Of a stretch of DNA of 23,262 nt, positions 20,335 through 23,262 are shown piece after piece. Every line of letters starts with the position of its first letter. The stretch's first letter is position 1. Where the stretch lies: positions 1 through 23,262 of the forward strand of contig UZAE01000444.1 in the NCBI GenBank assembly GCA_900617975.1. Reading direction: 5' to 3'. The notes under the pieces were generated by a model. That model had not been told where the DNA came from. It was given only the letters and a program-made list of their open reading frames with translations, and searched no databases. The translations under genes were made by a program, and so were the position numbers. The DNA is from Rodentolepis nana. Lineage: Eukaryota; Platyhelminthes; Cestoda; Cyclophyllidea; Hymenolepididae.

Positions 20335-20353
20335 CACACACACACACACACAC
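20335..20353. repeat. (CA)n microsatellite
   Basis: This is an uninterrupted CA repeat of 19 bases. Confidence 0.95.
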
Positions 20354-20598
20354 CAGGAGATTTTTAGTTAAAATAGGCGGTTCAGTGTACAACAGAGATA
20401 GGATTGTGGTGGTTTCGGTAGAGCCGAACCACAGATATGTTAAAATTTCAAAAACAAATTGCGCTTCAGAAAGAAAAGAAAACAGATCTCTGCAATTATA
20501 AACAATATTTACACGGATTTGGTTTTACTTTTACCACGTACAGGAAGATAGAAATGTGGAAAGTTGGGAAAAGCACAAAAAAACAGGAACAAGAGAAC

Positions 20599-20615
20599 AG
20601 AGAGAGAGAGAGAGA
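20599..20615. repeat. (AG)n microsatellite in a purine-rich stretch
   Basis: This is an uninterrupted AG repeat of 17 bases. A further purine-rich run with seven G and five G lies at about 20689-20715. The strong strand asymmetry over 20540-20720 explains the low-complexity open frames on both strands. Confidence 0.9.
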
Positions 20616-20727
20616 CTGAGAAAAGAGATGGTTGTATTGTCAGTGGCTTCTGTGGAAATAAAGCGGAAAAATAAGGATGGTTTAAAAGGGTGGGGGGGAG
20701 GGGGAGAGAAGGAAGCATGGGTCTTGT

Positions 20728-21030
20728 TCAAAAGGGCGAATGGGAATCTACAAGCAGACAATTTGTAAATAGGTCTTCATCAGACACCCGTACTAATTGT
20801 GCGTTTCGAATGGTTTTGTGGAATTCCGATGGGATATGACGAAGAACTTTCGGGGTTGCGGAAAGTTTTCGCATTGAACGGAGGGTACAGTATGGAGGGC
20901 CATTGTTTTTGTCTGCCACCCTCACGCACATTGTGTATCGGGAGTAGCACTTGGGCAGACTGTGCTCAAAGTAACAGACGTCACGGTTTACTTGTGTATT
21001 GTTTCTAGGTTTCAAAAGTGATGGCAATAT
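20728..21030 (-). other. CpG-richer open stretch, possible exon (strand uncertain)
   Basis: About 300 bp are clearly richer in G+C and CpG than the rest of the window. On the minus strand one frame is open for about 100 codons after an acceptor-like TTGTAACTTTTAG (AG ending at 21031) and stops with TGA at 20728-20730. The peptide has several Cys (VCYFEHSLPKC, CVRVADKNNGPPYC). On the plus strand a 69-codon frame is also open (20799-21008), with FEWFCGIPMGYDEELSG. I recognise neither product. Possibilities are a terminal coding exon, an untranslated first exon or promoter region, or an unrelated old insertion. Confidence 0.18.
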
Positions 21031-21231
21031 CTAAAAGTTACAAGTGGAATGAAATATAAATTTTGATATAAACCACATTCAGGCGCAAAATGCAATAACG
21101 GATTAGGAATTAAACTTTCGCGTTTTTACAGGAATTTGAGGAAAACAAAATTTTGCATAATAAGTGAAATTGGTAAATGCATAAAAATCAGAGTTAATGC
21201 GTAAAAGCTCACGATAACATAAAGTCTAAAT

Positions 21232-21468
21232 TTACTTAATCCAGGGTCCCCACTGTATGTCAAATTCGACCACTTCAACGGTAACCATCTTACCTTTCCT
21301 CTGCATTTGCGTTCATCTGTCTCTTTATATCTGTGAATCGCTCTTCTTTTCCCTCTCTTGAATTTTTATCACTATGATGCTTCTCCCCTCTGTGTAATCC
21401 GAAGTCAGCAAAAGGGCTAATAATAACTATCAAAATACTTATCATTTGAAAACAATTACTTAATTCAG
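21232..21468. repeat. Target-site duplication pair around SINE copy 7
   Basis: TTACTTAATCCAG at 21232-21244 matches TTACTTAATTCAG at 21456-21468, with one mismatch in 13. Confidence 0.7.
21245..21455 (+). mobile_element. SINE-like retroposon, copy 7 (5'-truncated)
   Basis: This copy lacks the first 100-120 bases of the family. It begins inside the block CCCCACTGTATGTCAAATTC, then keeps the pyrimidine-rich middle and the tail GGGCTAATAATAACTATCAA, AATACTTATCATTTGAAAAC. The target-site duplication brackets the shortened copy, so the truncation arose during insertion and not by later deletion. Confidence 0.8.
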
Positions 21469-22636
21469 AGTTCATGATCAAAGTTCAAGACCCAAATTTC
21501 ATTATTTACCTTCCAACTTACTCAGTGATTTATTTTCATCATCAAATTATGGACTTTAACTACTGAAAAATCAATATGAGCCTGCACGACAATAATCGAC
21601 TGACGTGGCTATCGTAAATCAGAACTGAAATGTCAATATTTTAAACTAATATTCTGTTCTTTTTAGAAATGATTCATAAAATAATGATTTTCTCTTATGT
21701 TTTTGTTCTATATGTTTAAAACAGTAAACTATTTTACAAAAGTTCTACATTTAAATATGAATAAATTTGTGCGATACTCCACTCAAAATGATCCAATCAA
21801 ACGTAAACTAAGGGTTTTATGTTAAAAAAAGGTTAATATGTTGATCTTACGTCAATGCTTTTAATTAGCATGTCATGGAAAATATTCAAGAAGAAATATA
21901 AATTCGTTTATTCAGGGCTGAATAAAACTAATTTTTTGCGATTATAATTTTTAGTAAAAGTGATCCATTGCAAAAGAAATTCAAATAGAGCTATTTTCAG
22001 CCCTTTATCCAAATAAATGGTTATACTATTTGGAAAATATAACCATTAGGCCACCTCTAGTTAAGTTATGACATTTGCCCGCACCACTTCTGACATTTAC
22101 ATCTCACGACCTCAAAATACCCCCCCCCCACCAACACACCCCCTCCCCCTCCCAATCCCTATCCCTCACTTCCAAACATGTCTCTCCCGTGCCAATCCCA
22201 TTCGTATATATCTAATCATAAAATTTCTTCCTCATTTTATATTTACTTTTTTTCCCCAATTTGCAACTCCTTATCGAACCATCTTTTGTCAAACAAAATC
22301 TAAAAGTAGATATAGGACCCTAGAGTAAGGGAAAAACAGGACAGTTCAAAATAAACTTAGTTAACATGATTACTACCTCCGAATCTCTACAACATTCTCT
22401 TAAATATTTCACGTATTAACAAACAAGATATTGCAAGTTAGTGTCCCTTGAGTTGAAATAGAAAGTTAAGTGGTGGTAAATGATGTTGTCAGAAATTCGA
22501 ATTTAAGACGATTTGAGTTGTCCACATTTGATTACTCAATGTTGCTGATTGCAAAGTTCAGAATTGTAAGTTGGGATTTACAAGTGCTTTCACCTCTAAG
22601 ATAATCAAAGTTTCTGTGGACTGATGGCTTAAATTT
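21469..22636. other. Unassigned AT-rich stretch with a C-rich tract
   Basis: I see no gene or RNA. A strongly C-rich, one-sided tract covers about 22120-22170, starting with ten C. The 86-codon plus-strand frame across it (22068-22328) is a low-complexity Pro-rich product of this tract. Confidence 0.5.
22120..22170. repeat. C-rich low-complexity tract
   Basis: This is a run of C with interspersed A and T (CCCCCCCCCC, then ACACACCCCCTCCCCCTCCC). It could form unusual secondary structure and is prone to length change. Confidence 0.85.
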
Positions 22637-22984
22637 ATGATTTCTCATATGGGGTGTGGGATAGACTTACCTCCACGTGGTGCACCCTGGGCAACGTATA
22701 CTCATACGACAAAAAAGTCTATTAATCGGCAGTTGACTTCTGACTTCAAACTACCAAGACCCCACCGCATTTCGTATTCTGCTAATTAAACAGTACTCGC
22801 CTTTTTTCTACCTTTGTGTCTGTCTGTCTCTTTTACGTCTGTGAAACATTATTCTGTCCCCCCATCTCGACTTTTTGCCACTTTGGTGTTCCTCTTCCTT
22901 TCTGTGAAGCACGAAGTCAACTAAAGGGCTAATGATACCTATCATACCGCCTGCCATTTGAAATAAATAAATGATTTCTCATAT
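22637..22984. repeat. Target-site duplication pair around SINE copy 8
   Basis: ATGATTTCTCATAT at 22637-22650 recurs exactly at 22971-22984. This fixes the first base of the element at the first G of GGGG and the last at the AAATAA tail. Confidence 0.9.
22651..22970 (+). mobile_element. SINE-like retroposon, copy 8 (full length, reference copy)
   Basis: This 320-bp copy has an exact 14-bp target-site duplication and is the best template for the family. Order of parts: GGGGTGTGGGATAGACTTAC; CTCCACGTGGTGCACCCTGG; GCAACGTATACTCATACG; CGGCAGTTGACTTCTGACTT; pyrimidine-rich middle with a short C-run near 22858; GGGCTAATGATACCTATCAT; CGCCTGCCATTTG; AAATAAATAA tail. It has no reading frame of interest. 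The (AAAT)n tail and target-site duplication mean insertion by a LINE machinery that recognises the shared 3' end. The head does not look like a tRNA, and the Pol III boxes (TGGTGCACCCTGG and a later TTCGxxTT-like block) are only weak candidates. Confidence 0.88.
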
Positions 22985-23262
22985 ATCTTTAATTGATTTG
23001 TTCCGGTACTCTTAGTCACAAGTAAGTGAATGAGACGAGTGAATCGATCACTGGAATGCACTCAAGACTAATTCTATGATGATGACAACAGCAAAAGCAA
23101 TTTCAAAGCTTTTTACCTCTGTAGGAGATAAAAAGACACCACCCTATTCTATCAAGACCGTGTGCAACCTGTCTTTTGCTAGCAGATAACTAGGAGATAA
23201 TTTTTCAACCGAATTGAAATAAATGTGTCGAACTTTTCGCCATTACTCATCAGTAAGACAAT
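22985..23262. other. Unassigned AT-rich flank
   Basis: I see no gene, RNA or repeat. Confidence 0.5.

Noticed and set aside
20437..20768. Several overlapping frames of 60-76 codons on both strands
   Set aside because: They are products of the AG repeat and the purine/pyrimidine-biased tract, giving low-complexity Ser/Leu/Pro or Lys/Glu/Arg runs.
22068..22328. Pro-rich 86-codon frame
   Set aside because: It is generated by the C-rich tract and starts outside any gene context.
22660..22680. Origin of the SINE head from U1 snRNA
   Set aside because: The head shares ACTTACCT with the 5' end of U1, but the match stops after about eight bases and nothing else of U1 follows.
1..23262. Prokaryotic-style systems (operons, CRISPR arrays, insertion sequences, phage genes)
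   Set aside because: No spaced identical repeats, no gene clusters and no ribosome-binding-site/start pairs were seen. The elements present are typical of animal nuclear DNA.

Overview
This window looks like AT-rich, gene-poor nuclear DNA of an invertebrate, most likely an arthropod. The evidence is the base composition, the many simple repeats, the lack of any long intact host reading frame, a mariner element whose protein and ends resemble the mellifera subfamily common in arthropods, and a eukaryotic 5S rRNA-like sequence. I cannot name the species. No complete host gene is visible. The window is either intergenic or lies inside one or more large introns.

What can be firmly annotated is mobile DNA. 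(1) One nearly full-length mariner DNA transposon (4018-5314) has about 30-bp inverted ends, a TA target duplication, and a transposase broken by a one-base slip in an A-run plus an extra codon at the third catalytic residue. (2) A SINE-like retroposon family of about 320 bp is present in eight copies: plus strand at 195, 10588, 15386, 21245 and 22651; minus strand at 5418, 12241 and 13431. Copies share a GGGGTGTGCGATAG start, a pyrimidine-rich middle, a conserved tail (GCTAATGATAACTATCAAAA, then CGCCTGCCATTTG) and an (AAAT)n end. Six copies have 13-15 bp target-site duplications, which define both ends exactly. (3) A longer relative at 6772-7324 carries the same head and nearly the same tail around a different middle made of internal duplications. 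It ends in (AAT)n and has its own target-site duplication. (4) A complete 121-nt 5S rRNA-like sequence (13743-13863, minus strand) is joined head-to-tail to the 5' end of the SINE copy at 13431-13740. Because the other copies start at GGGG without a 5S part, this looks like a 5S/SINE chimera.

Layout: 1-533 SINE; 534-4015 unassigned AT-rich DNA with two weak coding-like patches; 4016-5316 mariner; 5403-5759 SINE; 5760-6757 unassigned; 6758-7338 chimeric relative; 7339-10573 unassigned; 10574-10934 SINE; 10935-12240 unassigned; 12241-12549 SINE; 12550-13430 unassigned; 13431-13863 SINE plus 5S; 13864-15372 unassigned; 15373-15720 SINE; 15721-20334 unassigned; 20335-21030 simple repeats and a CpG-richer patch open in both directions; 21232-21468 truncated SINE; 21469-22636 unassigned, with a C-rich tract; 22637-22984 SINE; 22985-23262 unassigned.

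There is no pathway or operon here. The elements share one dynamic: a LINE-type reverse transcriptase, not present in the window, must have inserted the SINEs in trans. The mariner moved separately by cut-and-paste. All identifications are by eye from sequence patterns, and no database search was run.
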